Shown here piece after piece: positions 8,420 to 17,102 of a DNA stretch of 64,000 nt. The stretch comes from an uncultured Paracoccaceae bacterium. Lineage in GTDB: Bacteria > Pseudomonadota > Alphaproteobacteria > Rhodobacterales > Rhodobacteraceae. Each line of letters starts with the position of its first letter. Position 1 is the stretch's first letter. The position numbers were made by a program, and so were the translations under genes. The notes beneath the pieces are model-generated. The model was given only the letters and a program-made list of their open reading frames with translations. It ran no database searches and was not told the DNA's origin. The DNA is taken from contig CANMIX010000005.1 in the NCBI GenBank assembly GCA_947497985.1, positions 124,001 to 188,000 on the forward strand, read 5' to 3'.

Positions 8420-9571
8420 TTAGGATTTATCGAACTTCAGACAGATCAAACCGCCGGGTTGGCGATCCACATCGCCCTTCATTTCCAGTTCGGTTAAGGC
8501 GGGTGCGACATCTCGCGCAGGGGCAGCTATTTCGCGAATTAATTGATCTTCGGCTGTTGGTGATGGCCCCAATCGTTGGAGAATCTCTTGGTGAATCGCG
8601 GCCGTTTCGCGCAAATTTCGTTGTTCTGGGGGCGGAGGCGGCAGATCCGCCAGCGCAGGCTTGGACATGAGCACGCGATCTGGGGGCAGCGCCTCTAGCA
8701 CGTCGCGTGCGCCACGGATAAGTTGCGCACCATCCCGGATTAACAGATTACAACCCGCCGCACGCGCGTCAAAAGGGTGCCCCGGAACGGCCATGACTTC
8801 ACGCCCCAGATCCAGCGCATCGCGAGCCGTGATCAGGCTGCCTGAACGGGTGGCGGCCTCAACCACCACAAGGGCGTGGGCAAGGCCTGCGATGATCCGG
8901 TTGCGCTTTGGGAAATGGCGCGCCATCGGGGCCAGTCCCATCGGCTGTTCTGACAGGCGCAGACCTTGGGCCGCAATTTCGTTGGCCAGTTTGGTGTTCT
9001 CAGTCGGATAAATAACGTCCACTCCACCTGCCATAACGGCGACGGTGCCGTGGTCCAGCGCGGCCTCATGGGCGGCGGTGTCGATGCCACGGGCAAGACC
9101 GGATGCAATAACATAGCCCGCTTCGCCAAGATCGCGTGCCAGTGCACGCGCCATTCGCAGCCCAAGAGATGACGCATTGCGCGCGCCCACCAGTGCCAAA
9201 GTCGGGCGTTGTAACAGCGACAGATCACCAATCGCCCATAAAATTGGGGGAGCGTCTGGCAGATCATTTAAATGCGCGGGATAGTCCGGATCGCCAAAGC
9301 ACAAAAGCCGCGCTTTGGCGGCTTTTGCGGCATCCATTTCGGCGGTCACCTTGCTGGCTGGGCATATTTCATAGCCTTTGACACCAGCATCGCGCGCCAT
9401 TTTTGGCAACGCTTCCAGCGCATTCTGCGCTGAACCGTATGTGTTAATTAGGCGGTGAAAAGTCACCGGACCTACACGCCGGGAGCGCAACAGACGAAGC
9501 CAGGAAAATCGGGTATCTTCCGTGGTGGGTGGGAGTGGGGGGTGAGTGGAAGAAATGTTTCCTTCGATCAT
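8420..9571 (-). CDS. dprA: DNA-processing protein DprA (Smf)
   Basis: A 383-residue protein that in naturally transformable bacteria loads RecA on incoming single-stranded DNA. The Rossmann-like core shows ALVGARNASSLG, ASGLARGIDTAAH and FPKRNRIIAGL. A C-terminal winged-helix region (about 320-380) resembles the DprA DML1 domain. DprA is conserved well beyond competent species, so it does not by itself show competence, and no com genes are adjacent. It lies between topA and tldD, all on the minus strand but separated by gaps of 210-240 bp, so they are probably independent units. Confidence 0.93.
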   Translation of the reverse strand: MIEGNISSTHPPLPPTTEDTRFSWLRLLRSRRVGPVTFHRLINTYGSAQNALEALPKMARDAGVKGYEICPASKVTAEMDAAKAAKARLLCFGDPDYPAHLNDLPDAPPILWAIGDLSLLQRPTLALVGARNASSLGLRMARALARDLGEAGYVIASGLARGIDTAAHEAALDHGTVAVMAGGVDVIYPTENTKLANEIAAQGLRLSEQPMGLAPMARHFPKRNRIIAGLAHALVVVEAATRSGSLITARDALDLGREVMAVPGHPFDARAAGCNLLIRDGAQLIRGARDVLEALPPDRVLMSKPALADLPPPPPEQRNLRETAAIHQEILQRLGPSPTAEDQLIREIAAPARDVAPALTELEMKGDVDRQPGGLICLKFDKS

Positions 9572-9695
9572 CCTAGGCTCCGCCCTGTTGCACTATCATG
9601 AATACGTTTGGGGAGGTTAACAGCAGGTGAACGTAGATCGCTTTTTCGTTGTTTTTTCTGAAAAAGGTTATGAATCGATTTTACGATGGGAAACC

Positions 9696-9729
9696 TGCCG
9701 TATCCCCAGTGTTTTAAGGGGGTACGGCA
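9696..9729. repeat. Long inverted repeat between tldD and dprA
   Basis: TGCCGTATCCCC at 9696-9707 pairs with GGGGGTACGGCA at 9718-9729 (one G-T pair), leaving a 10-nt loop. There is no run of T on either side, so it is not a classic terminator. It lies in the 238-bp gap upstream of dprA and could be an RNA structure or a protein site. Confidence 0.45.
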
Positions 9730-9741
9730 AGTGTTCAAATG

Positions 9742-9775
9742 CAAAGGCCGACGCATATTTCAGCGTCGCCCTTTG
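9742..9775 (-). terminator. Probable tldD terminator hairpin
   Basis: CAAAGG-C-CGACGC (9742-9754) pairs with GCGTCG-C-CCTTTG (9763-9775), 12 bp with one C-C mismatch and an 8-nt loop. It lies 35 bp past the tldD stop on that strand. The following sequence is only moderately T-rich. Confidence 0.45.
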
Positions 9776-9809
9776 GTGTCTGAGCTTGAGCGTGGTTAAT
9801 AGAACGCGC

Positions 9810-11231
9810 TTAAGTGGCAGAGCCGCCCACGGTCAACCCGTCCATCAGAACGCTGGGCTGGCCTACGCCGACGGGCACCCATTGGCCCGCTTTGCCGCAA
9901 TTGCCCATGCCGGGATCGAGCGCCATGTCATTGCCAAGCGCACGGATTTGTTTGAGCGCGGTCGCCCCATCACCAATTAATGTCGCGCCTTTAACCGCGT
10001 CGCCAATGCGTCCGTTTTTGACCCGATAAGCCTCGGTACAGCTAAAGACGAACTTGCCGTTGGTGATATCAACCTGACCACCGCCAAAGCCAACGGCCCA
10101 GATGCCGTCTTTCATCTCTTTTACCAGATCATCAGGATCGGCTGTGCCGCCCAGCATATAAGTATTGGTCATGCGCGGCATCGGCGCATGGGCATAGCTT
10201 TGACGGCGTCCGTTCCCTGTGGGCTCAACCCCCATCAGGCGCGCGTTTTGGCGGTCTTGCATGAAACCGACCAAGATACCGTCTTCGATCAACGTGTTCT
10301 TCTGACTTGGCGTGCCCTCGTCATCCACGGTGATAGAGCCGCGTCTGTCGGGGATGGTGCCATCATCCAGAACGGTCACGCCAGGGGCGGCAATGCGTTC
10401 GCCCATCAGACCTGCAAATGCGGACGACCCTTTACGGTTGAAATCGCCTTCCAGCCCATGACCGATCGCTTCGTGCAGCAGGATGCCGGGCCAGCCGGGG
10501 CCAAGCACAACTTCCATCTCACCCGCGGGTGCCGGGATCGCCGTCAGATTGACCAAGGCAATGCGCAGGGATTCTTGCACCTTGCCCTGCCAATCCTTGG
10601 GGTCGACCAACCCATCCAGGCCAACGCGACCACCACCGCCTGCGGATCCGCTTTCACGGCGGCCGTTTTCTTCGACGATCAAAGAGACGTTCAGCCGGGT
10701 CATCGGACGCACATCGCGAATGCGCACGCCATCGGGGCGCAGGATCTCAATCTCTTGTAGCGAAGCAGCCAGAGACGCGGTCACTTGTACCACCCGCGGA
10801 TCCAGATCGCGGGCGTATGCGTCAATTTCGCGCAATGTCTCGACTTTGACGGGAAAGGGCAGGGCGCTGATCGGATCGGTCTCGGAATAGAGCCGCGTAT
10901 TCGTGGGTTTTGGCGCATCAGCCCAGGTGCCGCCTCCGTCACCGACCGCCAGCCGTGCTGTATCTGCAGCACGCTTCAGTGAAGCAACCGACAAATCTGT
11001 AGAGTGTGCGTAGCCTGCAACATCTTCGTTGATCGCACGCAGGCCAAAGCCTTCGGAGGCATCGTAATTGGCTGAACGCAGGCGCCCGTCATCAAAGACC
11101 AGCGACTCGGATTTGCGTCTTTCTGCAAAGATTTCACCATCTTGCGCCCCGTCGAGCGCGGTTTTCAAAACCGCCAGAGCCTCAGTTTCGGGGAGGCTGG
11201 TTTCAAAGGGACGAAAGTCGGAATGGTCCAT
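9810..11231 (-). CDS. tldD: Metalloprotease TldD
   Basis: A 473-residue member of the TldD/PmbA (U62) family, which with PmbA/TldE degrades unfolded peptides and matures some ribosomal peptides. The zinc motif HEAIGHGLEGD gives His253, Glu254 and His258; a conserved Cys in FVFSCTEAYRV is the likely third ligand. The Gly-rich GSAGGGGRVG segment is also typical. A GAGGA ribosome site precedes the ATG. TldE is not in the window. The gene diverges from the cytochrome oxidase cluster, and an FNR-type box ends only 18 bp upstream of its start. Confidence 0.95.
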   Translation of the reverse strand: MDHSDFRPFETSLPETEALAVLKTALDGAQDGEIFAERRKSESLVFDDGRLRSANYDASEGFGLRAINEDVAGYAHSTDLSVASLKRAADTARLAVGDGGGTWADAPKPTNTRLYSETDPISALPFPVKVETLREIDAYARDLDPRVVQVTASLAASLQEIEILRPDGVRIRDVRPMTRLNVSLIVEENGRRESGSAGGGGRVGLDGLVDPKDWQGKVQESLRIALVNLTAIPAPAGEMEVVLGPGWPGILLHEAIGHGLEGDFNRKGSSAFAGLMGERIAAPGVTVLDDGTIPDRRGSITVDDEGTPSQKNTLIEDGILVGFMQDRQNARLMGVEPTGNGRRQSYAHAPMPRMTNTYMLGGTADPDDLVKEMKDGIWAVGFGGGQVDITNGKFVFSCTEAYRVKNGRIGDAVKGATLIGDGATALKQIRALGNDMALDPGMGNCGKAGQWVPVGVGQPSVLMDGLTVGGSAT

Positions 11232-11248
11232 CAGGGTCCTCGGGTTTA

Positions 11249-11262
11249 TTGATATAAATCAA
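11249..11262. promoter_or_regulatory. FNR/FnrL-type box 1, tldD-ctaC intergenic
   Basis: TTGATATAAATCAA is a perfect match to the TTGAT-N4-ATCAA consensus of the Crp/Fnr oxygen-sensing family. It lies just upstream of the tldD start codon and about 165 bp before ctaC. Control by FnrL is inferred. Confidence 0.7.
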
Positions 11263-11318
11263 GAAAAGCGACGGTTTGCCGCGAGCATTTCTCTTTAACT
11301 GTGCTGAGGAATATGATT

Positions 11319-11332
11319 TTGATCAGGATCAA
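11319..11332. promoter_or_regulatory. FNR/FnrL-type box 2, upstream of ctaC
   Basis: TTGATCAGGATCAA is a second perfect TTGAT-N4-ATCAA site, centred 70 bp from the first and about 100 bp upstream of the ctaC start. Placement suits control of the oxidase operon at low oxygen. Activation versus repression cannot be judged without the transcription start. Confidence 0.75.
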
Positions 11333-11425
11333 AGACAATAGGTTAGAGGCAGTTTGCGGATTCGGGAGGAATTCTGCTATGACCCGCCTCGACAATAGAT
11401 GCGATCAAACGATCAGGACAGCGTA

Positions 11426-12265
11426 ATGAAGAATGCTTTGATGCTAGGGGGCCTTTTTTCTGGCCTTTTGACTGTTCCCGCCATGGCTCAGGAGGCTCTG
11501 GAGACCGTTGGCAAACCCGTCGATGGCGGGCTCGGGTTCCAGCCACCGGCCACTCAATTGGCCGAGGGGCTTCAGAAACTTGATGCGATGATTTTGATCA
11601 TCATCACAATCGTCTGCGTTTTCGTGGCCGGACTGCTGGTCTGGGCCATCGTGCGCTTTAACCGCAAAGCCAATCCAAACCCGTCGAACTTTAGCCATCA
11701 CACTCCGATTGAGATCGCATGGACCGTGATCCCGATTCTTGTTCTTGTCTTTATCGGTGCCTTCAGCCTGCCGGAACTAAAAAGCCAGCAAGTGATCCCA
11801 AAGGCTGACCTGACCATCAAAGTCACCGGCTACCAGTGGTACTGGGGTTACGAATATGTGGACCACGCCTTCGAATTCGAAAGCTTCATGCTGGCGAAAG
11901 ACGAGCTGGAAGAGAACGGTTATGCGGCGGATGAGTATCTGCTGGCAACAGACACCGCGGTTGTTGTTCCCGTGAACAAGACTGTCGTGATGCAGGTGAC
12001 CGGCGCGGACGTGATCCACTCTTGGACCATCCCAGCTTTTGGTGTGAAACAGGACGCGGTTCCTGGCCGTCTGGCTGAACTCTGGTTCAAAGCTGAACGC
12101 GAAGGTATCTATTTTGGCCAGTGTTCCGAGCTGTGCGGTAAGGACCACGCCTATATGCCGATCACTGTGAAGGTCGTCAGCGAAGAAGCCTATGAAGCCT
12201 GGCTGAATGGTGCGATCGACGAATACGCGGGCCTGCCCCAAACATATGAAGTCGCAGCCAAGTAA
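11426..12265 (+). CDS. ctaC: Cytochrome c oxidase subunit II (aa3 type)
   Basis: A 279-residue subunit that accepts electrons from cytochrome c at the binuclear CuA site. A signal peptide ends near VPAMAQ; two membrane helices follow (about residues 50-75 and 95-115), then a cupredoxin domain. CuA ligands are visible in GQCSELCGKDHAYM (two Cys, His, Met) with the upstream His in VIHSWTIPAFG. The aromatic electron-entry motif is YQWYWGYEY. The start at 11426 was chosen over an upstream ATG because AGGA lies 8 nt before it and the signal peptide then begins MKNALML. First gene of the ctaC-B-G-E cluster. Confidence 0.96.
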   Translation: MKNALMLGGLFSGLLTVPAMAQEALETVGKPVDGGLGFQPPATQLAEGLQKLDAMILIIITIVCVFVAGLLVWAIVRFNRKANPNPSNFSHHTPIEIAWTVIPILVLVFIGAFSLPELKSQQVIPKADLTIKVTGYQWYWGYEYVDHAFEFESFMLAKDELEENGYAADEYLLATDTAVVVPVNKTVVMQVTGADVIHSWTIPAFGVKQDAVPGRLAELWFKAEREGIYFGQCSELCGKDHAYMPITVKVVSEEAYEAWLNGAIDEYAGLPQTYEVAAK

Positions 12266-12332
12266 GCCAACTGGCCGAACCGCACAGCGCGTCGCGCCCC
12301 AAATGGGAGCGGCGCAGACGGAGTAACATAAG

Positions 12333-12352
12333 CAGGGCCGCTATCGGCCCTG
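12333..12352 (+). other. Intra-operon stem-loop between ctaC and ctaB
   Basis: CAGGGCCG (12333-12340), loop CTAT, CGGCCCTG (12345-12352): a perfect 8-bp stem followed by TTGTGTAG rather than a T run. It ends 26 bp before the ctaB start and may be a weak terminator or an mRNA end-protecting structure that sets the ratio of structural to assembly genes. Confidence 0.5.
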
Positions 12353-12378
12353 TTGTGTAGACGAAAGACCCGAGGACT

Positions 12379-13320
12379 ATGACAGACGCAAGCCTTCACG
12401 CCAGCACCGTGTATGAGGACGAGGCCAGCTTTGGTGATTACTTCGCCCTGCTGAAGCCGCGCGTGATGTCGTTGGTTGTGTTCACGGCCCTTGTGGGCCT
12501 GTTGGCCGCGCCTGTTTCGGTGCACCCTGTTGTCGGCTTTTGCGCCATTTTGTTCATCGCAATTGGCGGCGGTGCCTCAGGCGCGCTGAACATGTGGTGG
12601 GATGCGGACATCGACCGCATCATGAAACGCACCAAGAAACGTCCGATCCCCGCAGGTAAGATCACAGCCCCAGAGGCCATGACATTTGGCATCGCCTTGT
12701 CGGGCCTGTCGGTCATTATGCTTGCGTTGGCGACCAATATCTTTGCTGGTGCGTTCCTGGCCTTCACCATCTTCTTCTACGTGGTGATCTATACCATGTG
12801 GCTGAAACGCTCGACGCCGCAGAACATCGTCATCGGTGGTGCCGCCGGGGCTTTCCCGCCGGTGATCGGCTGGATCGCAGCAACGGGCTCCATGTCGCTG
12901 GAGCCTTGGTTGATGTTTGCGCTGACCTTCATGTGGACTCCGCCGCATTTCTGGGCGCTGGCGCTGTTCATGCGCAATGATTACGACGATGCGGGCGTGC
13001 CGATGTTGACCGTGACCCACGGCCGACGCGCCACGCGGGTACACATCCTTGCCTATACTGTTCTGCTCGCAATCCTTGCCATCGGCACGGGCTTCACCAG
13101 CATTGGTGGTCCCGTTTACATGGCGGTGGCTGTTGTGCTGAACGCATTGTTCCTGATTGGTGCGGTGCGGATCTGGCGCCGAGATGAAGACGCGAGTGAG
13201 GTGGATAACTTCAAGGTTGAACGCAGCTTCTTCAAACTTTCGCTGCTATATCTCTTCCTGCATTTTGGTGCGATTCTCGTAGAATCGCTGTTGAAACCCT
13301 TTGGTCTGGGAGGCTGGTAA
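12379..13320 (+). CDS. ctaB: Protoheme IX farnesyltransferase (haem O synthase)
   Basis: A 313-residue UbiA-family membrane prenyltransferase that adds a farnesyl group to haem B to make haem O, precursor of the haem A of the aa3 oxidase. The Asp-rich prenyl-diphosphate motif is NMWWDADIDRIMKRTKKRP (Asp75, Asp79), and the second, FMRNDYDDAG, lies further on. About eight or nine hydrophobic helices are evident. A GAGGA-like ribosome site precedes the ATG. Its position after ctaC is the usual alphaproteobacterial order. Confidence 0.96.
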   Translation: MTDASLHASTVYEDEASFGDYFALLKPRVMSLVVFTALVGLLAAPVSVHPVVGFCAILFIAIGGGASGALNMWWDADIDRIMKRTKKRPIPAGKITAPEAMTFGIALSGLSVIMLALATNIFAGAFLAFTIFFYVVIYTMWLKRSTPQNIVIGGAAGAFPPVIGWIAATGSMSLEPWLMFALTFMWTPPHFWALALFMRNDYDDAGVPMLTVTHGRRATRVHILAYTVLLAILAIGTGFTSIGGPVYMAVAVVLNALFLIGAVRIWRRDEDASEVDNFKVERSFFKLSLLYLFLHFGAILVESLLKPFGLGGW

Positions 13321-13323
13321 AAC

Positions 13324-13491
13324 ATGGCTCTGAATAAAGAACATGAACTGCACAGCCGCCGCAAAGGTCGCAACATCGGCCTCGGGCTGGTTCTGGGTGG
13401 CTTTGTCGTGCTGGTCCTGGCCCTGACCATGGTCAAAGTGACATCCAACGGGTTCAACTTCCCGTCCGAGCTGTCACAGGGGACCAACTGA
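13324..13491 (+). CDS. Small single-span membrane protein of the oxidase operon (55 aa)
   Basis: The frame encodes [20 protein letters not shown], then one hydrophobic helix (about residues 18-36), then a polar tail ending SELSQGTN. It begins 3 bp after the ctaB stop, and its TGA shares a base with the ctaG ATG (TGATG), so it is clearly translated within the operon. Small ORFs of this type sit between ctaB and ctaG in related genomes (sometimes called CoxF or a small oxidase assembly protein). I do not know a demonstrated function. A basic N-terminus suggests N-in, C-out topology. A role in oxidase assembly is inferred only from position. Confidence 0.8.
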   Translation: MALNKEHELHSRRKGRNIGLGLVLGGFVVLVLALTMVKVTSNGFNFPSELSQGTN

Positions 13492-14078
13492 TGGCCGTAA
13501 ACGCACAACAAAAAACTGTGCTGCAACTGGTTGGTGTTGTGTGTCTGATGGGCGGGCTCGCCTGGGCATCAGTTCCGTTTTACGACTGGTTTTGCCGGGT
13601 CACGGGCTTTGGTGGTGTGACCGGTGTCGCCGAAGCAGGCTCAGACACCATTTTGGACCAGACGATCACCGTGCGTTTTGACGCCTCCAAAGAGCGCGGC
13701 ATGCCATGGGAGTTTAAACCCGTCGCACGCCAGATGGAGCTCAAGATCGGTGAAACCGGATTGGCCTTTTACGAGGCCTATAACCCCACTGACCGGCCCA
13801 TTGCGGGCATGGCGTCCTTTAACGTGACGCCTTATTCGGCCGGTGGATATTTCGACAAGATTGCCTGTTTCTGTTTTGACGAACAGATATTGCAACCAGG
13901 GGAGCGGGTGCAAATGCCCGTAACCTTCTTTGTGGATCCCGAAATAGTCGAGGATCCCGATGCGAAATACGTGCATACGATAACCTTATCGTACACGTTC
14001 TATGAGAGCGATCTGCCCGAAGGGTACGCGGCTCTAGAGGTCGGCGCAGATGAAAACAAGAACTCGGTCGCTAGGTGA
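13491..14078 (+). CDS. ctaG: Cytochrome c oxidase assembly protein CtaG (Cox11)
   Basis: A 195-residue membrane-anchored copper chaperone that delivers copper to the CuB site of subunit I. One N-terminal transmembrane helix (about 10-30) is followed by VPFYDWFCRVTGFGG and a periplasmic immunoglobulin-like domain carrying the copper motif CFCF (Cys126, Cys128). Cys35 is the third conserved cysteine. Length is normal. It overlaps the preceding small ORF by one nucleotide and is 11 bp from ctaE, so it is firmly within the operon. Confidence 0.96.
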   Translation: MAVNAQQKTVLQLVGVVCLMGGLAWASVPFYDWFCRVTGFGGVTGVAEAGSDTILDQTITVRFDASKERGMPWEFKPVARQMELKIGETGLAFYEAYNPTDRPIAGMASFNVTPYSAGGYFDKIACFCFDEQILQPGERVQMPVTFFVDPEIVEDPDAKYVHTITLSYTFYESDLPEGYAALEVGADENKNSVAR

Positions 14079-14089
14079 GGGACACTTAA

Positions 14090-14902
14090 ATGGCGCACGC
14101 TAAAAATCACGATTATCATATTCTACCACCGTCCATCTGGCCCTTGGTGGCCTCGGTCGGTGCGTTCATCATGCTGTTTGGCGCGGTGCTTTGGATGCAG
14201 GGCATCACATCGGCGGCCTTCTGGGTCGGCTTTGTGTTGGTTCTCTACACCATGTACGGCTGGTGGCGCGAAGTGGTGATTGAATCCCGCCAAGGGGATC
14301 ACACCAACGTTGTCCGTATCGGCCTGCGCTATGGCTTCATCCTGTTTGTCATGTCCGAAGTCATGTTCTTTGTTGCGTGGTTCTGGTCCTTCTTCAAACA
14401 TGCGATCTACCCGATGGAAAGCTACGTCGGCGCGGAATACGTCGCACCTGCGATCCACGCGGTCGATCCATTCCACCTGCCGCTGATCAACACGCTGGTT
14501 TTGCTGTTGTCGGGCTGTGCGGTGACCTGGGCGCACCACGCGCTTGTGCACAACAACGACCGCAAGGCGCTGATCCAGGGCCTGTCGATCGGCATCGCAC
14601 TGGGCGTTTTCTTTACCTTCCTGCAAGGCTACGAATACGCTGAACTGATCCTGCACGAAGAGTGGGAATTTGGTGGCGATGAGTTCTACTCGAACTTCTT
14701 CATGGCCACTGGCTTCCACGGCTTCCACGTCCTGATTGGTACCGCCTTCCTGACGGTCTGCCTGATCCGTGCAATGAAAGGGGACTTTACCCCAGAACAG
14801 CACGTCGGTTTTGAGGCCGCAGCTTGGTATTGGCACTTTGTTGATGTTGTCTGGCTCTTCCTGTTTGTCGCCGTCTACATCTGGGGGACTTCCGGCCTCT
14901 AA
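14090..14902 (+). CDS. ctaE: Cytochrome c oxidase subunit III
   Basis: A 270-residue integral membrane subunit with seven predicted helices. It begins [19 protein letters not shown], a standard start for this subunit, and shows typical blocks such as [26 protein letters not shown] and [16 protein letters not shown]. Subunit III stabilises the oxidase and supports proton uptake. It is the last structural oxidase gene in this cluster; ctaD is 43 kb downstream at 58001-59659. Confidence 0.97.
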   Translation: MAHAKNHDYHILPPSIWPLVASVGAFIMLFGAVLWMQGITSAAFWVGFVLVLYTMYGWWREVVIESRQGDHTNVVRIGLRYGFILFVMSEVMFFVAWFWSFFKHAIYPMESYVGAEYVAPAIHAVDPFHLPLINTLVLLLSGCAVTWAHHALVHNNDRKALIQGLSIGIALGVFFTFLQGYEYAELILHEEWEFGGDEFYSNFFMATGFHGFHVLIGTAFLTVCLIRAMKGDFTPEQHVGFEAAAWYWHFVDVVWLFLFVAVYIWGTSGL

Positions 14903-14974
14903 GGTCGCAGTCTTGCACAAAGTGTAATGGATACATCTTTGTGGTTTTAAATGCCGCAAAGCCGAATTATCACC

Positions 14975-15010
14975 CAAAGGCGCGTGAGGCATGGACCTTG
15001 CGCGCCTTTG
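14975..15010 (+). other. 10-bp inverted repeat between ctaE and surf1
   Basis: CAAAGGCGCG (14975-14984) and CGCGCCTTTG (15001-15010) pair perfectly around a 16-nt loop. It ends 20 bp before the chosen surf1 start and lacks a T tract, so partial attenuation or mRNA processing between ctaE and surf1 is more likely than full termination. Confidence 0.5.
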
Positions 15011-15030
15011 ACGTTGGAAAGATGAGGACA

Positions 15031-15714
15031 ATGCGAGCGTTTTGGTTTCTGGCCATTGTGGGGGGGATTGGATGTGCGATCCTGCTAAGCCTCGGCACGT
15101 GGCAGCTCAAACGATTGAGCTGGAAGACCGCAATTTTGGCTGAGATTGAGGCCAACATCGACGCAGCACCTGTCTCGCTTCCGGATCGGATCAGCCCCGA
15201 CAAAGATAAATACCGTGCGGTCAAAGCCCAAGGCGTGTTGCAACCAGGCGAGATCCACGTCTGGACCACCCTCAAAGGGCAGGGGGCTGGTTATCGCGTC
15301 ATTGCTCCGTTCGAGGTCGAAACACACGGGCGCATCCTGGTGGATCGCGGTTTCATTCCGGCCTCAGACAAACAAAACACCCGCCAATTGGGAGAGGCGA
15401 CATTGGTCGGCAACCTTCATTGGCCCGACGAAAGCGACAGTTTCATCCCCGATCCCGATCGTACCGGAAACGTGTGGTACGCGCGCGATGTTGCGGTGCT
15501 GTCGGCCGAACTGGACGCCCGCCCCATTTTGTTGGTTGTGCGCGACACTTCACCGGGCGACGCCGCCCTGACACCGATGCCGATCACTACCGCTGGTATT
15601 CCCAACAACCATTTGCAATATACCATCACCTGGTTTTCCTTGGCGGCGATCTGGGGCGGCATGACCGTCCACTTCCTGCGCCGCGCTGGCACCCAACCTA
15701 AAGGTTCGAACTGA
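15031..15714 (+). CDS. SURF1 family oxidase assembly protein
   Basis: A 227-residue protein with two terminal membrane helices: the first at MRAFWFLAIVGGIGCAILLS and the second near LQYTITWFSLAAIWGGMTV. The family motif LGTWQLKRL follows the first helix. SURF1 (Shy1) helps insert haem a into subunit I. The ATG at 15031 has GGAAAG 9 nt upstream; another ATG at 15022 lies directly against that site and adds only three residues, so it remains possible. The TGA overlaps the thrC ATG (TGATG). Confidence 0.9.
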   Translation: MRAFWFLAIVGGIGCAILLSLGTWQLKRLSWKTAILAEIEANIDAAPVSLPDRISPDKDKYRAVKAQGVLQPGEIHVWTTLKGQGAGYRVIAPFEVETHGRILVDRGFIPASDKQNTRQLGEATLVGNLHWPDESDSFIPDPDRTGNVWYARDVAVLSAELDARPILLVVRDTSPGDAALTPMPITTAGIPNNHLQYTITWFSLAAIWGGMTVHFLRRAGTQPKGSN

Positions 15715-17102
15715 TGAAATATATCTCCACCCGCGGCCAAGCCCCCGAGCTGACGTTTGAAGAGGCCATGTTGACCGGCCTTGCGCGTGACGGCGGCCTG
15801 TATGTCCCGGCCGAGATCCCAACCTTGAGCGCCGATGACATCGCAGCGCTGTCTGGTCTGCCTTATGAAGAGGTCGCATATCGTGTCATGCGCCCCTTTG
15901 TTGGGGACTGTTTCACCGATCAGGAGTTTCGCGACATTATCGCCCGCGCCTACGCGGGCTTTGGCCATGTGGCCCGCGCGCCGCTGAAACAGCTGGACAG
16001 CAATCACTTCCTGCTGGAACTGTTCCACGGCCCGACCCTGGCGTTCAAAGATTTTGCCATGCAGCTGATTGGCCAACTGTTCGAAGTTGCCCTGAAACGG
16101 CGCGGCGAAAGCGTGACCATTGTGGGGGCAACCTCGGGCGATACCGGATCCGCCGCGATGGAGGCCTTTGCAGGCCTAGAAGCGGTGAACGTCTTTATCA
16201 TGTACCCCCATGGTCGTGTCTCTGAGGTGCAGCGCCGCCAGATGACCACACCAACTGCTGCAAACGTACATGCGCTGGCCGTAGATGGTGACTTTGACGA
16301 TTGTCAGGCGCGCCTGAAAGACATGTTCAACGATTTTGAGTTCCGTGACGGCGTCAAACTGGCCGGTGTGAATTCAATCAACTTTGCCCGTGTTCTGGCG
16401 CAGGTGGTCTATTACATCACCGCCGCCGCATCGCTGGGTGCGCCACATCGCAAGGTCTCGTTCACGGTACCAACCGGCAATTTTGGCGACGTTTTTGCGG
16501 GTTTCATTGCCAAACAGATGGGGCTGCCAATTGATCAGCTGGTGGTCGCCACAAACCAGAACGACATTCTGCACCGCTGCCTGTCCGGCAAAGGGTATTA
16601 CAAAGGGGAGACCATCCCCTCGATCTCTCCTTCGATGGATATTCAGGTCTCCTCCAACTTTGAGCGCGCGCTGTTTTATGCCTATGGGCAGGACGGCAAG
16701 GCCGTTGCCCAGCTGATGGATGAGTTGAAGTCTGGTGGCTTTGATGTCAGCCAGGGCGCCATGCAGTTTTTGGCGGATACATTTGTGTCCGGTCGCGCCT
16801 CGGAAGAAGAGACATTGGCCACGATCAAAGCAGAATATGCCGCCTCGGGCGAACTGTTGTGCCCCCATGGCGCAGTTGGCGTGAAAGTGGCGCAAGAACA
16901 TCGCAAACCAGATGTGCCCATGATCACTTTGGCAACAGCACACCCGGCAAAATTCCCTACCGCGGTCGAGAAAGCAAGCGACGTGCATCCGCCTCTTCCC
17001 ACACGCATGTCAGATCTATATGAAAGATCGGAACGTTTGACCCGCATCGCAAATGATCTGGGTGTACTTGAAGATCATATCAGAAAGACAATCGCCCAGT
17101 GA
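15714..17102 (+). CDS. thrC: Threonine synthase
   Basis: A 462-residue PLP enzyme converting O-phosphohomoserine to threonine. It starts MKYISTRGQAPELTFEEAML, characteristic of the bacterial type. The PLP lysine is in PTLAFKDFAMQ (Lys112), and the phosphate-binding segment is VGATSGDTGSAA. Start and stop overlap the flanking genes by 1 and 3 nt. The order oxidase cluster-thrC-M16 peptidase is a common arrangement in Rhodobacteraceae, without an obvious metabolic reason. Confidence 0.97.
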   Translation: MKYISTRGQAPELTFEEAMLTGLARDGGLYVPAEIPTLSADDIAALSGLPYEEVAYRVMRPFVGDCFTDQEFRDIIARAYAGFGHVARAPLKQLDSNHFLLELFHGPTLAFKDFAMQLIGQLFEVALKRRGESVTIVGATSGDTGSAAMEAFAGLEAVNVFIMYPHGRVSEVQRRQMTTPTAANVHALAVDGDFDDCQARLKDMFNDFEFRDGVKLAGVNSINFARVLAQVVYYITAAASLGAPHRKVSFTVPTGNFGDVFAGFIAKQMGLPIDQLVVATNQNDILHRCLSGKGYYKGETIPSISPSMDIQVSSNFERALFYAYGQDGKAVAQLMDELKSGGFDVSQGAMQFLADTFVSGRASEEETLATIKAEYAASGELLCPHGAVGVKVAQEHRKPDVPMITLATAHPAKFPTAVEKASDVHPPLPTRMSDLYERSERLTRIANDLGVLEDHIRKTIAQ

